Below, piece after piece: positions 8,415 to 17,400 of a stretch of 35,159 nucleotides of DNA. The position numbers were made by a program, and so were the translations under genes. Within the stretch, counting starts at the first letter, position 1, and each line of letters begins with the position of its first letter. The stretch comes from Reyranella sp. (lineage in GTDB: Bacteria; Pseudomonadota; Alphaproteobacteria; Reyranellales; Reyranellaceae): assembly GCA_019745575.1 (NCBI GenBank), contig JAIETA010000210.1:1-35159 (forward strand). The letters are read 5' to 3'. The notes beneath the pieces were generated by a model. It ran no database searches. It saw only the letters and a list, made by a program, of their open reading frames with translations, and was not told the origin of the DNA.

Positions 8415-9845
8415 ATGACTTTCCCTCTCAAGCGCATCGCGGCCGGCCTGTCTCGGCTTGCCGTCGGCATTCTATTTGCTGGTGCTATTGTCGCACCGTC
8501 CGGCGTCGATGCCCAGTCGACGACGACCAAACGTGCCTCGCCTTCCGCCAAGGCACGCAGCGCCGCCAAGCCCGTCGTTCAGAACCCCTCTGCCTGGGTG
8601 GCCAACCCTGCCGTCACCGGCAAGGCCGCCTACCTGATCGTCGATGCCACCAGCGGCCGTGAGCTCGCCGGTGACCAGGCCGACGAACTGCGGTACCCGG
8701 CGTCGCTCACCAAACTGATGACGGTCTACCTCACGTTTTCGGCGCTCGACTCCGGCCGCTTGTCGTTGAGTGACGCGCTGGCCGTTTCGGCCAACGCCTT
8801 GAATGCCCAGCCCACCAAGATGGGCCTGCCTCCCGGCGGTTCGGTCAGCGTGCGCGACGCCACGATGGCTCTGGTGACGCGCTCGGCGAACGACGCCGCC
8901 ATCGTGCTGGCCGAGGCGCTTGCCGGCGACGAGCCGACTTTCGCCCGGCTGATGACCCAGAAGGCGCGTCAGCTCGGCATGAGCTCGACGGTGTTCCGCA
9001 ACGCGTCGGGCCTGCCCAACCGCGAACAGGTCACCACCGCGCGAGACATGGCACGCCTCGCCAACGCCTTGCTGCGCGACTATCCGCACTACTACGCGGT
9101 GTTTTCCGTCCAGAGCTATCCCTACCGCGGCCGCTCGCTGGATAATCACAACCGCATGCTGGGCTACTATGAAGGCGCCGATGGTATGAAGACGGGATAC
9201 ACCGCCGCCTCCGGCTTCAACCTTGTCATGTCGGCGATGCGCGACAATCGCCGGCTGATCGGCGTCGTGATGGGTGGCGAGAGCGCCGGCCGCCGAGACC
9301 GCCAGATGGCCGATCTGCTCGATCGCGGCTTTACCAGTGCGCAGACGATGGGCCTCTCGCCCTGGACCTCGATCCGCAAGCCGCCATCGGCCCGCTACTC
9401 CGCCGCGCAGTTCATGCCCGGCGCTGCCATCCAGGAAACAGCCCCTCGCGTCGCCGTCGCCAAGGCCGACACGGCCGTCCCGCCCGCAGCGCCGCCTCAG
9501 GCCGCGGCCACGCGCGTCGCCGGACCGGCCGCTCCTGCTGCCGCACCCGCCACTCCGGACAACCTCGCGCTGGGCAGCTGGGTCATCCAGGTCGGATCTT
9601 TCAACGAGCCGCAGGCCGCGCAGCTTGCGCTGGAGCGGGCCTCGGCCGCGTTGCCAAACACCATGCGCTCGAGCGCCGCCGCAACGGTCGACGAAGTGCA
9701 GATGGCCAACAAGGTGTTCCATCGCGCGCGCCTCACCAACCTGTCGCAGGAGCAGGCCGTCGACGGTTGCAGGCGCCTCGAAAAGCAGAAGATCTACTGC
9801 TCGCCGCTGCAGATCACAGCCTGGAATACCCCGGGTGCGCGCTGA
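8415..9845 (+). CDS. D-alanyl-D-alanine carboxypeptidase (S11/PBP5-6 type) with C-terminal SPOR domain
   Basis: The 476-aa precursor begins with a signal peptide (residues 1-33, ending GVDAQ). All three active-site motifs of penicillin-binding serine peptidases are present: SLTK at 97-100 with the nucleophile Ser97, SAN at 157-159, and KTG at 259-261. An Ala/Pro-rich linker (about 320-390) leads to a SPOR domain starting 'WVIQVGSFNEPQAAQLALER', which by family knowledge binds denuded septal peptidoglycan. The enzyme would trim the terminal D-Ala from pentapeptides in the periplasm, probably concentrated at the division site. The last 32 nt overlap the 3' end of the convergent gamma-glutamylcyclotransferase gene. 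The AT-rich region upstream is shared with the divergent secreted protein gene; no clear promoter was identified there. Confidence 0.94.
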   Translation: MTFPLKRIAAGLSRLAVGILFAGAIVAPSGVDAQSTTTKRASPSAKARSAAKPVVQNPSAWVANPAVTGKAAYLIVDATSGRELAGDQADELRYPASLTKLMTVYLTFSALDSGRLSLSDALAVSANALNAQPTKMGLPPGGSVSVRDATMALVTRSANDAAIVLAEALAGDEPTFARLMTQKARQLGMSSTVFRNASGLPNREQVTTARDMARLANALLRDYPHYYAVFSVQSYPYRGRSLDNHNRMLGYYEGADGMKTGYTAASGFNLVMSAMRDNRRLIGVVMGGESAGRRDRQMADLLDRGFTSAQTMGLSPWTSIRKPPSARYSAAQFMPGAAIQETAPRVAVAKADTAVPPAAPPQAAATRVAGPAAPAAAPATPDNLALGSWVIQVGSFNEPQAAQLALERASAALPNTMRSSAAATVDEVQMANKVFHRARLTNLSQEQAVDGCRRLEKQKIYCSPLQITAWNTPGAR

Positions 9846-10248
9846 AGGCACGGCTGACGCGGGCCACGAATGCCCGCTTGGCGCCACGCTGCCATGCCGT
9901 CAGATCCCAGGCCTCGCGGCTCGGCTTCAGACGACTGGCCACCGGCTCGAACACCGAGACCGTTATCAGCCGTCCAGCTGAACCGACCTTGAGCGGCACG
10001 ACCCGGTAGCCTGGCCCTTCGTAGGCCGCAAGCCGCGCCACGTCGCGGGGGCTGAGACCGCCCACGATCGCACCGGCCACCTTGCTGCGCGGATCCCGAA
10101 TGATGACTGGATAGCTCCCGCCCTGCGCCCGCCTGCGGGCGTGCCCCGCCAGGGTCGCCGGCAAAAAGGCCGCCGGGGGCAATCGCCGACCCAGCACCAG
10201 CGCCGTCACATCGCGGTCGAGGAGCGTTCCGTAGAAGAAGAAGCGCAT
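9814..10248 (-). CDS. gamma-glutamylcyclotransferase (GGCT-like, AIG2 fold) family protein
   Basis: The tracked ORF is longer, but the real start is the ATG at 10248. There the protein opens with '[10 protein letters not shown]', the characteristic N-terminal YGTLL motif of the cyclotransferase fold, giving 144 residues. The likely catalytic Glu is in 'LAAYEGPGY' (Glu77). Family members release 5-oxoproline from gamma-glutamyl amines or peptides; the substrate here is unknown. The ATG shares one base with the stop of the preceding phosphomutase gene (TGATG), so translation is probably coupled. The 3' end overlaps the convergent carboxypeptidase gene by 32 nt. Its place at the end of a sugar-nucleotide operon suggests a role with cell-surface or nucleotide-sugar metabolism, but this is inference. 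Confidence 0.85.
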   Translation of the reverse strand: MRFFFYGTLLDRDVTALVLGRRLPPAAFLPATLAGHARRRAQGGSYPVIIRDPRSKVAGAIVGGLSPRDVARLAAYEGPGYRVVPLKVGSAGRLITVSVFEPVASRLKPSREAWDLTAWQRGAKRAFVARVSRAFSAHPGYSRL

Positions 10249-11651
10249 CAGTGGTGTCCGGCCGATGCCTCGTCGGGCAGGTTGACGCCGCTGGCCGACA
10301 AGGCCGTCTTGAGATCGCTCATCAGCCGCTCGAGACCGGCCTCGTCCGCCGCCTCGCACCGCGCCACGAGCACGGGCTGGGTATTCGAGGCGCGCAACAG
10401 CCACCAGCCGTCCGCCGTGCTGACCCTGACGCCGTCGATGTCCGACAGCTTGGCCCCGGCTTTCAGCAGCCGAGCTTTTACTTCGTCGACGATCCGGAAC
10501 TTGGCTTCGTCCGGGCAATCGAAACGCAGCTCCGGCGTGTTCACCGGCTGGGGAAGGCCGTCACGCATGTCGGCCAGGCTCTGGTCGCTGTTGGCCACGA
10601 TATTCAGGAGCCGCAGCCCGCAATAGAGCGCGTCGTCGAAGCCGTAGAAGATGTCGGCGAAGAAGATATGGCCGCTCATTTCGCCGGCAAGCGGCGCGCC
10701 CACCTCGGCCATCTTGCTCTTGATCAGCGAATGGCCAGTCTTGAACATCATGGGCTTGCCGCCGGCCTTGGCGATCTCGTCGAACAGCACCTGGCTCGCC
10801 TTGACGTCAGCGATGATGGTCGCTCCCGGATGCGTCTTCAGCACGTCCCGCGACCACAACACGAGAAGCTGGTCGCCCCACAGGATGCGGCCCTTGCCGT
10901 CGATGGCGCCGATCCGGTCGCCGTCGCCGTCGAAGGCGATGCCGAGGTCGCAACCGCGCTTCCTGACCTCGGCGACAAGCTGCTCGAGGTTCTTGGGCAC
11001 CGTGGGATCCGGATGGTGAGACGGAAAGGTGCCGTCGACCTTCTCGTTCAGGACGAAGTGCTCGCCCGGCAGCTTGTCGACGACGGCGCGGATCGACACG
11101 CCGACAGCGCCGTTGCCGGTGTCCCACGCGACCTTCAGCTTCTTGCCGGGCTTGACGTCCTTCAGCAGGCGGGCGGCATAGGCGGCCAGAATGTCCTTCT
11201 TCTCCGCCCGGCCTTGCCCGCTCTCCCAGTCGGCCTTGGCAGCCATCGCCCCCAGCGTCTGGATGTCGGCGCCGAAGAACGACTTCTTGCCCATCATCAT
11301 CTTGAAGCCGTTGTAGTCGGGCGGATTGTGCGATCCGGTGATCATGATCCCGCCATCGGCATCGAGGTGGTAGACGGAGAAATACAGCATGGGTGTCGCC
11401 GCAAGGCCGATGTTCGTCACATCGACGCCGGCCGATGTCAGGCCCTCGATGCAGGCGGCCGCCAGTTCCGGCGAACTCAGCCGGCCGTCGTATCCCAGCG
11501 CCACGCGGCTGCCGCCCTTGCGGCGCACCAGAGTGCCGAACGTCCGGCCGATCGCCCGGGCATCGGCGGCATGCACGGTGCCGCCGACGATGCCGCGAAT
11601 GTCGTACTCGCGCAGGATGCTGGGATCTAACTTGTGGGCGCGCTCACTCAT
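10248..11651 (-). CDS. pgmG: phosphoglucomutase/phosphomannomutase (PgmG/AlgC-like)
   Basis: The 467-aa protein belongs to the alpha-D-phosphohexomutase family. It opens with '[16 protein letters not shown]'. It carries the phosphoserine loop '[19 protein letters not shown]' with the catalytic Ser near residue 107, the metal-binding loop '[13 protein letters not shown]' near 243, and a C-terminal phosphate-binding '[15 protein letters not shown]'. It interconverts hexose 1- and 6-phosphates in the cytosol. Next to galU and ugd, glucose-1-phosphate supply for UDP-glucose is the obvious use, and mannose-1-phosphate is also possible for this dual-specificity class. It starts 29 nt after ugd and overlaps the downstream cyclotransferase start by one base. 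The symbol could equally be algC or manB in other schemes. Confidence 0.93.
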   Translation of the reverse strand: MSERAHKLDPSILREYDIRGIVGGTVHAADARAIGRTFGTLVRRKGGSRVALGYDGRLSSPELAAACIEGLTSAGVDVTNIGLAATPMLYFSVYHLDADGGIMITGSHNPPDYNGFKMMMGKKSFFGADIQTLGAMAAKADWESGQGRAEKKDILAAYAARLLKDVKPGKKLKVAWDTGNGAVGVSIRAVVDKLPGEHFVLNEKVDGTFPSHHPDPTVPKNLEQLVAEVRKRGCDLGIAFDGDGDRIGAIDGKGRILWGDQLLVLWSRDVLKTHPGATIIADVKASQVLFDEIAKAGGKPMMFKTGHSLIKSKMAEVGAPLAGEMSGHIFFADIFYGFDDALYCGLRLLNIVANSDQSLADMRDGLPQPVNTPELRFDCPDEAKFRIVDEVKARLLKAGAKLSDIDGVRVSTADGWWLLRASNTQPVLVARCEAADEAGLERLMSDLKTALSASGVNLPDEASAGHH

Positions 11652-11680
11652 GGAAACTCTCCGGAAACTTCATAAAAGAC

Positions 11681-12997
11681 CTAGGTGCGTGGCCGCGGGC
11701 GGCCGATCCCCTCGTAGGCGAAACCCAGACCGCGCATTTCCTCGGGGTCGAAGATGTTGCGCAGGTCGACAATGCGCGGCTGGCGCATCGCCTCCTTGAT
11801 CCTTCGCGGATCGAGGCCGCGAAACTCGTGCCACTCCGTGATGACCACCAGGACGTCGGCGCCGCTGGCCGCCTCGTAGGCAGTCTTGGCGAAACCGATG
11901 CCGGGCAGCAGGCGCGCCGCCTCCGCCATGCCCGCCGGATCGAAGGCCACGATCGTCGCGCCCGCCGCCTGAAGCGCAGGCACGATGTCGAGCGAGGGAG
12001 CGTCGCGCATGTCGTCGGTGTCGGGCTTGAAGGTGAGCCCCAGAACCGCGATCTTCAGCCCCTTCACCGAACCGCCGGAGAACTCGACGACCTTCTGCGC
12101 CATGCGCTTCTTTCTGGAATTGTTGACCTCGATCACCTGCTCGACGATGGTCTGTGGCGCATTCGCCTCGCGCGCCGTGTAGGCCAGCGCCAACGTGTCC
12201 TTGGGGAAACACGAACCGCCGAAGCCCGGGCCGGGATGGAGGAACTTGCGGCCGATGCGTCCGTCCAGTCCGATCCCGCGTGCCACGTCATGAACGTCCG
12301 CCCCGACCTTCTCGCAGAGGTCGGCGATTTCGTTGATGAAGGTGATCTTCGTCGCCAGGAAGGCGTTGCCGGCGTACTTGGTCACCTCCGCCGTCTCGAT
12401 GTTGGTGAACACCATCGGCGTCTGGATGAGATTGAGCGGCCGATAGATCGCCGCCATCACATCGCGTGCGCGTTGGCTCTCCACCCCGATCACGACCCGG
12501 TCGGGCTTCATGAAATCTTCGATCGCCGCCCCTTCGCGTAAAAACTCCGGATTGGCCGCGACGTCGAATTCTCCCGACGGCTGCGCCTCGCGGATGATGC
12601 GCGCCACTTCGCGGCCCGTGCCGACCGGCACCGTCGACTTGGTGACGACCACGGTATAGCCGCGGATCGCCTCGGCAATCTCGGCGGCGGCGGCGTAGAC
12701 GTAGCTCAGGTCGGCATGGCCATCGCCGCGCCGCGTCGGGGTGCCGACGGCGATGAACACCGCGTCGGCATTGCCCACCGCGTCGCCAAGATTGCTGCCG
12801 AATTCAAGACGGCCGGAGCGAACATTGTCGGCAACCAGCTTCTCGAGGCCGGGTTCGTAGATCGGGATCTCGCCCCGGCGCAGCCGCGCGATCTTGTCGG
12901 CCTCCTTGTCGACGCAAACGACGTCGTGGCCGAACTGCGCGAAGCAAGCGCCGGACACAAGCCCGACGTAGCCGGCGCCGATCATGGCGATGCGCAT
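11681..12997 (-). CDS. ugd: UDP-glucose 6-dehydrogenase
   Basis: The 438-aa protein begins with the NAD-binding 'MRIAMIGAGYVGLVSGACFAQFG' fold. It includes 'TKSTVPVGTG', the 'NPEFLREGAAIEDF' segment, the catalytic cysteine in 'GPGFGGSCFPKDTLAL' (about Cys262), and the C-terminal UDP-binding 'LGLTFKPDTDDMRDAPSLDI'. It oxidises UDP-glucose to UDP-glucuronate using two NAD+, feeding polysaccharide or lipid A modification. It starts 4 nt after the galU stop, so substrate-making and substrate-using genes are adjacent. Length is normal for the short bacterial class. Confidence 0.97.
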   Translation of the reverse strand: MRIAMIGAGYVGLVSGACFAQFGHDVVCVDKEADKIARLRRGEIPIYEPGLEKLVADNVRSGRLEFGSNLGDAVGNADAVFIAVGTPTRRGDGHADLSYVYAAAAEIAEAIRGYTVVVTKSTVPVGTGREVARIIREAQPSGEFDVAANPEFLREGAAIEDFMKPDRVVIGVESQRARDVMAAIYRPLNLIQTPMVFTNIETAEVTKYAGNAFLATKITFINEIADLCEKVGADVHDVARGIGLDGRIGRKFLHPGPGFGGSCFPKDTLALAYTAREANAPQTIVEQVIEVNNSRKKRMAQKVVEFSGGSVKGLKIAVLGLTFKPDTDDMRDAPSLDIVPALQAAGATIVAFDPAGMAEAARLLPGIGFAKTAYEAASGADVLVVITEWHEFRGLDPRRIKEAMRQPRIVDLRNIFDPEEMRGLGFAYEGIGRPRPRT

Positions 12998-13001
12998 GCG
13001 A

Positions 13002-13886
13002 TCAGCCTTTCATCAAGCGTTCGATCAACGCGCGGCTCTCGGCTTTGGTGTCGGCACGGCTGAGCGATATCGCGACATTGGCTTCGAGGAAGCCGAGACG
13101 GTTGCCGCAATCGTAGCGCTGCCCCTTGTAGGTGAGTGCATGAAAGGGCTTGTGGCCGATCATCTTGCCCATGGCGTCGGTGAGCTGGATCTCGCCCCCG
13201 GCACCCTTTTCGTGCCGATCAAGATGATCGAAGACCTCGGGCAGCACGACGCTTCGGCCGATCCAGGCGAGCGTCGAAGGAGCCTCCTCGGGCCTGGGTT
13301 TCTCGACAATGCCGGTCACCTCGGCGAGGCCGTCCTTCTCCGGCTTCACCGCGACAATGCCGTAGCTCTTCGTCTGTTCGCGCGGCACGTTCATCACCGC
13401 GACGATGTTGCCGCCGCTCTTCTCGTGCGCCTCCACGAGTTGGGCCGTGCAGGTCGGCGTGCTTACCATCAACTCGTCCGGGAGCAGGACGGCAAAAGGC
13501 TCGCGGCCGATCCAGTGGCGAGCGCACCATACCGCGTGGCCGAGCCCGAGCGGCTTCTGCTGGCGCGTGAAGACCGCGCTGCCCTGCTTCAGCGTCACGG
13601 CCTCACTCTGCTTCAGTTCGGCCGCCTTGTTGCCGCGGCGCTGGAGCGTGTCTTCCAGTTCGTACGCGGCATCGAAATGATCCTCGATGGCGCCCTTGTT
13701 GCGGCCGGTGACGAAGACGAACTCCTCGATCCCCGCCGCCAGGCATTCCTCGACGGCGTACTGGATCAGCGGTCGATCGACCACGGTCAGCATTTCCTTG
13801 GCCATCGCCTTGGTGGCCGGCAGGAAACGGGTGCCCAGTCCGGCGACCGGCAGAACAGCTTTGCGGACTCGCTGCACCATGCTCAT
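13002..13886 (-). CDS. galU: UTP-glucose-1-phosphate uridylyltransferase
   Basis: The 294-aa protein has the nucleotidyltransferase N-terminus 'RKAVLPVAGLGTRFLPATKAMAKEM', 'GIEEFVFVTGRNKGAIEDHFD', and the sugar-binding 'PFAVLLPDELMV' and 'GAGGEIQLTDAMGKM' motifs of GalU. It makes UDP-glucose from UTP and glucose-1-phosphate. Two in-frame ATGs two codons apart are possible starts. The GAGG at 13890-13893 is only 3 nt from the first (13886) but 9 nt from the second (13880), so translation may begin at 13880 (MVQRVRKAV). It is the first gene of the galU-ugd-pgm-cyclotransferase operon, downstream of a recognisable promoter. Confidence 0.97.
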   Translation of the reverse strand: MSMVQRVRKAVLPVAGLGTRFLPATKAMAKEMLTVVDRPLIQYAVEECLAAGIEEFVFVTGRNKGAIEDHFDAAYELEDTLQRRGNKAAELKQSEAVTLKQGSAVFTRQQKPLGLGHAVWCARHWIGREPFAVLLPDELMVSTPTCTAQLVEAHEKSGGNIVAVMNVPREQTKSYGIVAVKPEKDGLAEVTGIVEKPRPEEAPSTLAWIGRSVVLPEVFDHLDRHEKGAGGEIQLTDAMGKMIGHKPFHALTYKGQRYDCGNRLGFLEANVAISLSRADTKAESRALIERLMKG

Positions 13887-13908
13887 CGACCTCGTTCAAC
13901 GCTTCGTT

Positions 13909-13937
13909 ATTGTACGGCCAAGTCCACAATTTGACAG
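13909..13937 (-). promoter_or_regulatory. putative sigma70-type promoter of the galU operon
   Basis: On the leftward strand CTGTCA (13937-13932) and TACAAT (13914-13909) are separated by exactly 17 nt. This gives four and five matches to the -35 and -10 consensus. Transcription would begin near 13902, leaving a leader of about 16-22 nt containing GAGG before galU. Confidence 0.6.
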
Positions 13938-14003
13938 GAATCGCCGACGCCGGCGCGCAAAAGGTCGCGGTAGATGCCACGAGGGCGCCGGCACTGGCAA
14001 GAT

Positions 14004-14711
14004 TCATCCACCGAGCAACACGTCCTTGGCCCGGTTGATGCGCGCGGCCAGGTCGACGCTGCCCCCGACATCGGGGTGGACGCGCTGGATCAGCCGCCGA
14101 TGGGCCGCACGGATTTCCTCCGCCGTCGCACCTTCGGCCAGCCCGAGGACAGCCAGCGCCTCGTCCCGCGTCATGTCACCACCGCGTCCGCTTGGTGGCG
14201 CCCGGCGGGCGTTGCGCCAGTCGGTCCCCAAGCGGCGATCGAGATAGGCCTCCAGGACCTTGAGCGAATCGGCATCCGCCGCACACTCGGCATGTAACGC
14301 GTGCAGCTCGCCATCGGACAGCGCATCGAGCGAGCGGCCCGCGAAGCCTCCCGACAGCACCGTCCCGCCGACATCGCCGGTGGTGTGGTCGATCCAGGCC
14401 TGCAGGAAGGCGGTGCGGACCTCCGTGCGCTGCCCTGAACCGGGGGAACTGAAGCCGCCCGACGGCCGATGGCGCGCCGCGCGGGCGATCAGGGCGGCGA
14501 TCACGAAGCCGGCGAGGCCCAGAAGCTCCGGCAACAGACCCGGCAGGAAGCGGACTCCGAAGATCAGCAACCCGCCAACACCGACTGCGCCCAGCACCAC
14601 AAGAACAGGCCGCAGCAGGCGGGCCAGGCTCGACGGGCTGGCGCGCAGAAACCAGGCGATTCCGAAAGCCACAATCGCCAGCCCGACGAGCGCCAGAAGA
14701 ATCGCAGGCAT
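14004..14711 (-). CDS. membrane-anchored J-domain (DnaJ-like) protein
   Basis: The 235-aa protein has an N-terminal hydrophobic helix (residues 2-23), then a second hydrophobic region (about 36-78) that is probably two more helices. A central segment of about 90 residues contains 'VRTAFLQAWIDHTTGDVGGTV'. The C-terminus is a J-domain, 'TRDEALAVLGLAEGATAEEI' through 'IQRVHPDVGGSVDLAARINRAKDVLL', with the essential HPD triad. J-domains stimulate the ATPase of Hsp70 partners; a membrane anchor with a C-terminal J-domain recalls TIM14/DjlA-like co-chaperones. The start lies 3 nt after the mltG stop, so the two are co-transcribed and perhaps coupled. The client is unknown. No dnaK lies in the window. 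Confidence 0.85.
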   Translation of the reverse strand: MPAILLALVGLAIVAFGIAWFLRASPSSLARLLRPVLVVLGAVGVGGLLIFGVRFLPGLLPELLGLAGFVIAALIARAARHRPSGGFSSPGSGQRTEVRTAFLQAWIDHTTGDVGGTVLSGGFAGRSLDALSDGELHALHAECAADADSLKVLEAYLDRRLGTDWRNARRAPPSGRGGDMTRDEALAVLGLAEGATAEEIRAAHRRLIQRVHPDVGGSVDLAARINRAKDVLLGG

Positions 14712-14714
14712 GGT

Positions 14715-15764
14715 CTACTGCCGCGAAGGCGCGGATGACGCCGGCGGCGCAGGCGTCGCCGGCGACTGCGACTGGGATTGCTCCAGGCGTTCACGCTGTA
14801 TCTCGCGCCAGCGCGCGACATTGCGATTGTGTTCGACGAGAGTCGTGGCGAAGGCATGCCCGCCCTGTCCGTCGGCGACAAAATAGAGCGACCGGTCGCG
14901 GGCGGGGTTGGTCGCCGCCATGATCGAGGCACGCCCCGGATTGCAGATCGGGCCGGGCGGCAGTCCAGTGACGACATAGGTGTTGTAGGGCGACGTCGAC
15001 TGCAGGTCGGCCCGGGTCAGCTCACGGTTGAGCGGCCCCTTGCCGCCGGTGAGGCCATAGATCGTGGTCGGGTCGCTCTCCAGTTTCATCTTGCGCCGGA
15101 GTCGGTTGATGAAGACCGCCGCCACGCGAGCCCGCTCGGCGGGAATCGCCGTTTCCTTTTCGATTATGGAGGCGAGCACAAGCGCCTCGCGCCGATTGGC
15201 AAGCGGCAATCCGGGCGCGCGCTTGCGCCAGGCGGCATCAAGCGTCTTTTCCATCGCCTCCTTCATGCGCAGCAGCAGCCCGTCGCGGGTGTCGTCGCGC
15301 GAGTAGAAGTAGGTTTCGGGCAGCAAGTCGCCTTCCTTGACGTCGAGCGTGATATCCCCGGTCAGCGCCTCGGTCTTGCGCAGCTGCTCGACGACCTCGG
15401 CGGTGGTCATGCCCTCGGGTATCGTGAACCGTCGCTGCACCACCTTGCCCGACTGCAGCAGTTCGACCAGGGCCAGCATCGACGTACGTGCCGGAATCTC
15501 GTACTCGCCGGCCTTGATCGTCTTGGGGGTGGGATCGATCATCAAGGCAATACGGAACAGCCGCGTGTGGGCGATGACGCCCTCCTCCTCCAGGACCTTG
15601 GCCATGGTGACCGGGCCGGCCCCGCGCGGAATCACGACCGTCTTGGTGGTCCGCAGCGGCCCTTCGGCAGTCAGCAGCGAGCGGCCGAGATAGAACGAGC
15701 CGCCCATCAAGGTCGCGAACAGCGCGACGAAGAAGAGAACCCAACGGAAGTAGCTGAGCATCAC
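14715..15764 (-). CDS. mltG: endolytic murein transglycosylase MltG (YceG)
   Basis: The 349-aa protein has one N-terminal membrane helix (about residues 7-27) followed by the YceG-like periplasmic domain. Visible family motifs include 'IPEGMTTAEVVEQL', 'LPETYFYSRDD', 'LVLASIIEKETAIPAER' with the catalytic Glu, and 'ESDPTTIYGL...STSPYNTYVVTGLPPGPICNPG'. MltG cleaves nascent glycan strands at the inner membrane and so sets glycan length. The C-terminal tail is rich in Gln, Pro and Ser. It starts 14 nt after fabF, in the fatty-acid operon arrangement common in proteobacteria. Confidence 0.96.
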   Translation of the reverse strand: MMLSYFRWVLFFVALFATLMGGSFYLGRSLLTAEGPLRTTKTVVIPRGAGPVTMAKVLEEEGVIAHTRLFRIALMIDPTPKTIKAGEYEIPARTSMLALVELLQSGKVVQRRFTIPEGMTTAEVVEQLRKTEALTGDITLDVKEGDLLPETYFYSRDDTRDGLLLRMKEAMEKTLDAAWRKRAPGLPLANRREALVLASIIEKETAIPAERARVAAVFINRLRRKMKLESDPTTIYGLTGGKGPLNRELTRADLQSTSPYNTYVVTGLPPGPICNPGRASIMAATNPARDRSLYFVADGQGGHAFATTLVEHNRNVARWREIQRERLEQSQSQSPATPAPPASSAPSRQ

Positions 15765-15778
15765 TCAGCTCCCGGCCA

Positions 15779-17035
15779 TCAAACGGGGCCGAAAATCAAC
15801 GATGCGTTGGTGCCGCCGAAACCGAACGAATTGCTGAGCGCGTAGCGGACGGTGCGTTGCTTGGCCTGCTTGGGCACCAGGTCGATGTCACAGCCTTCGT
15901 CGGGTTCATCGAGATTGAGCGTCGGCGGCACGATCTGGTCGCCGACCGACTTGATGGCATAGATCGCCTCGATGGCGCCGGCGGCGCCCAGCAGGTGGCC
16001 GGTCGCCGACTTGGTCGACGACATCGACAGTTTGTAGGCGCTCTCGCCAAAGGTGCGCTTTACGGCGCCGAGCTCGATGACGTCGGCCATGGTCGACGTA
16101 CCGTGCGCGTTCACATAGTCGATCTGATCGGTGTTCAACTTTGCCCGCTTCAACGCCGCCTTCATGGCGCGCATCGCGCCGTCGCCGTCCTCCGACGGAG
16201 CGGTGATGTGGTAGGCGTCGCCCGAAAGCCCGTAGCCCACGATTTCGCCATAGATCCTGGCGCCGCGTTTCTTTGCGTGCTCGTATTCCTCGAGCACGAC
16301 GCAGCCCGCGCCCTCACCCATGACAAAGCCGTCGCGCTTCCTGTCCCAGGGGCGCGAAGCCTCGGTCGGCGTGTCGTTGAAGTCGGTCGACAGCGCCTTG
16401 CAGGCGTTGAAGCCGGCAATACCGATACGGCAGATCGCGGCCTCGGCGCCGCCGGCTACCATCACGTCGGCATCGTCGAGCTGGATGAGCCGCGCGGCGT
16501 CGCCCAATGCGTGCGCGCCGGTGGCGCAGGCCGTCACCACCGAATGGTTGGGACCTCGGAAGCCGTACTTGATGGAGACTTGTCCCGACGCGAGATTGAT
16601 CAGCGCCGACGGAATGAAGAACGGGCTGACGCGTCGGGGCCCTCTCTCCTTCAGAATCAGCGAAGTTTCATAAATGGTCTGCAGGCCGCCAATGCCGGCG
16701 CCGATCATCACGCCGGTACGGTTGCGACCTTCGTCGTCCTGCGGCTTCCAGCCCGAATCCTCGACCGCCTGCTCGGCGGCGGCCAGCCCGAAGACGATGA
16801 ACCGGTCGAGCTTCCGCTGCTCCTTGGGCGCCATGTAGGAGTCGACGTTGAAGTGGCCGTTCGCCTTGTCGCCGATCGGCACCTCGCCGGCGATCCTGGT
16901 TGCCAGATCCGACGTATCGAAGGCCTGAATCGAGCGGATACCCGACTCGCCGGCAAGCAGCCGTCGCCAATTGGTGTCGACGCCGTCACCCAACGGCGTC
17001 ACCATTCCCATACCCGTTACGACTACTCGCCTCAT
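15779..17035 (-). CDS. fabF: beta-ketoacyl-ACP synthase II
   Basis: The tracked ORF runs to 17110, but the family N-terminus 'MRRVVVTGMGMVTPLG' begins at the ATG at 17035, preceded by GGAAGGCGG; this gives 418 aa. The thiolase-fold catalytic set is present: Cys in 'SVVTACATGAHAL' (about residue 169), His in 'YVNAHGTSTMADV', and Lys/His in 'SSTKSATGHLLGAAG'. The C-terminal 'SNSFGFGGTNASLIF' is typical. FabF elongates acyl-ACP with malonyl-ACP in the cytosol. It follows acpP by 34 nt and precedes mltG by 14 nt. Confidence 0.98.
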   Translation of the reverse strand: MRRVVVTGMGMVTPLGDGVDTNWRRLLAGESGIRSIQAFDTSDLATRIAGEVPIGDKANGHFNVDSYMAPKEQRKLDRFIVFGLAAAEQAVEDSGWKPQDDEGRNRTGVMIGAGIGGLQTIYETSLILKERGPRRVSPFFIPSALINLASGQVSIKYGFRGPNHSVVTACATGAHALGDAARLIQLDDADVMVAGGAEAAICRIGIAGFNACKALSTDFNDTPTEASRPWDRKRDGFVMGEGAGCVVLEEYEHAKKRGARIYGEIVGYGLSGDAYHITAPSEDGDGAMRAMKAALKRAKLNTDQIDYVNAHGTSTMADVIELGAVKRTFGESAYKLSMSSTKSATGHLLGAAGAIEAIYAIKSVGDQIVPPTLNLDEPDEGCDIDLVPKQAKQRTVRYALSNSFGFGGTNASLIFGPV

Positions 17036-17069
17036 CGTCCGCCTTCCTTGCCGCAGGAACCGGCGAAGA

Positions 17070-17309
17070 TCAGGACTTCGCGTTGCTCTTGATGAACCCG
17101 ATCGCGTCACCGACGGTCTGGATCTTCTCGGCCGCGTCGTCGGGGATCTCGATGCCGAATTCCTCCTCGAACGCCATCACGAGTTCGACGGTATCGAGGC
17201 TGTCCGCGCCCAGATCGTCGATGAACTTCGCATCTTCCTTGACCTGCGCCACTTCGACGCCGAGATGCTCCACCACGATCTTCTTAACGCGCTCGGCAAT
17301 GTCGCTCAT
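17070..17309 (-). CDS. acpP: acyl carrier protein
   Basis: The 79-aa acidic protein has the phosphopantetheine site '[18 protein letters not shown]' with Ser37, and the length and helices are those of AcpP. It carries growing acyl chains for FabD, FabG and FabF, whose genes flank it. The sequence GGGAAGGACAAGAG precedes the ATG. A gap of 149 nt separates it from fabG, leaving room for its own promoter. A TTGACG on the leftward strand just after fabG could be a -35, but no convincing -10 follows at standard spacing. Confidence 0.98.
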   Translation of the reverse strand: MSDIAERVKKIVVEHLGVEVAQVKEDAKFIDDLGADSLDTVELVMAFEEEFGIEIPDDAAEKIQTVGDAIGFIKSNAKS

Positions 17310-17400
17310 TCTCTTGTCCTTCCCGTATCTTCAAACACCGCTTCGTCGAAGGGGGCCGACGATTTCCGGCTCTCCTAACATAGCTCCCCGGCCATTGGCT

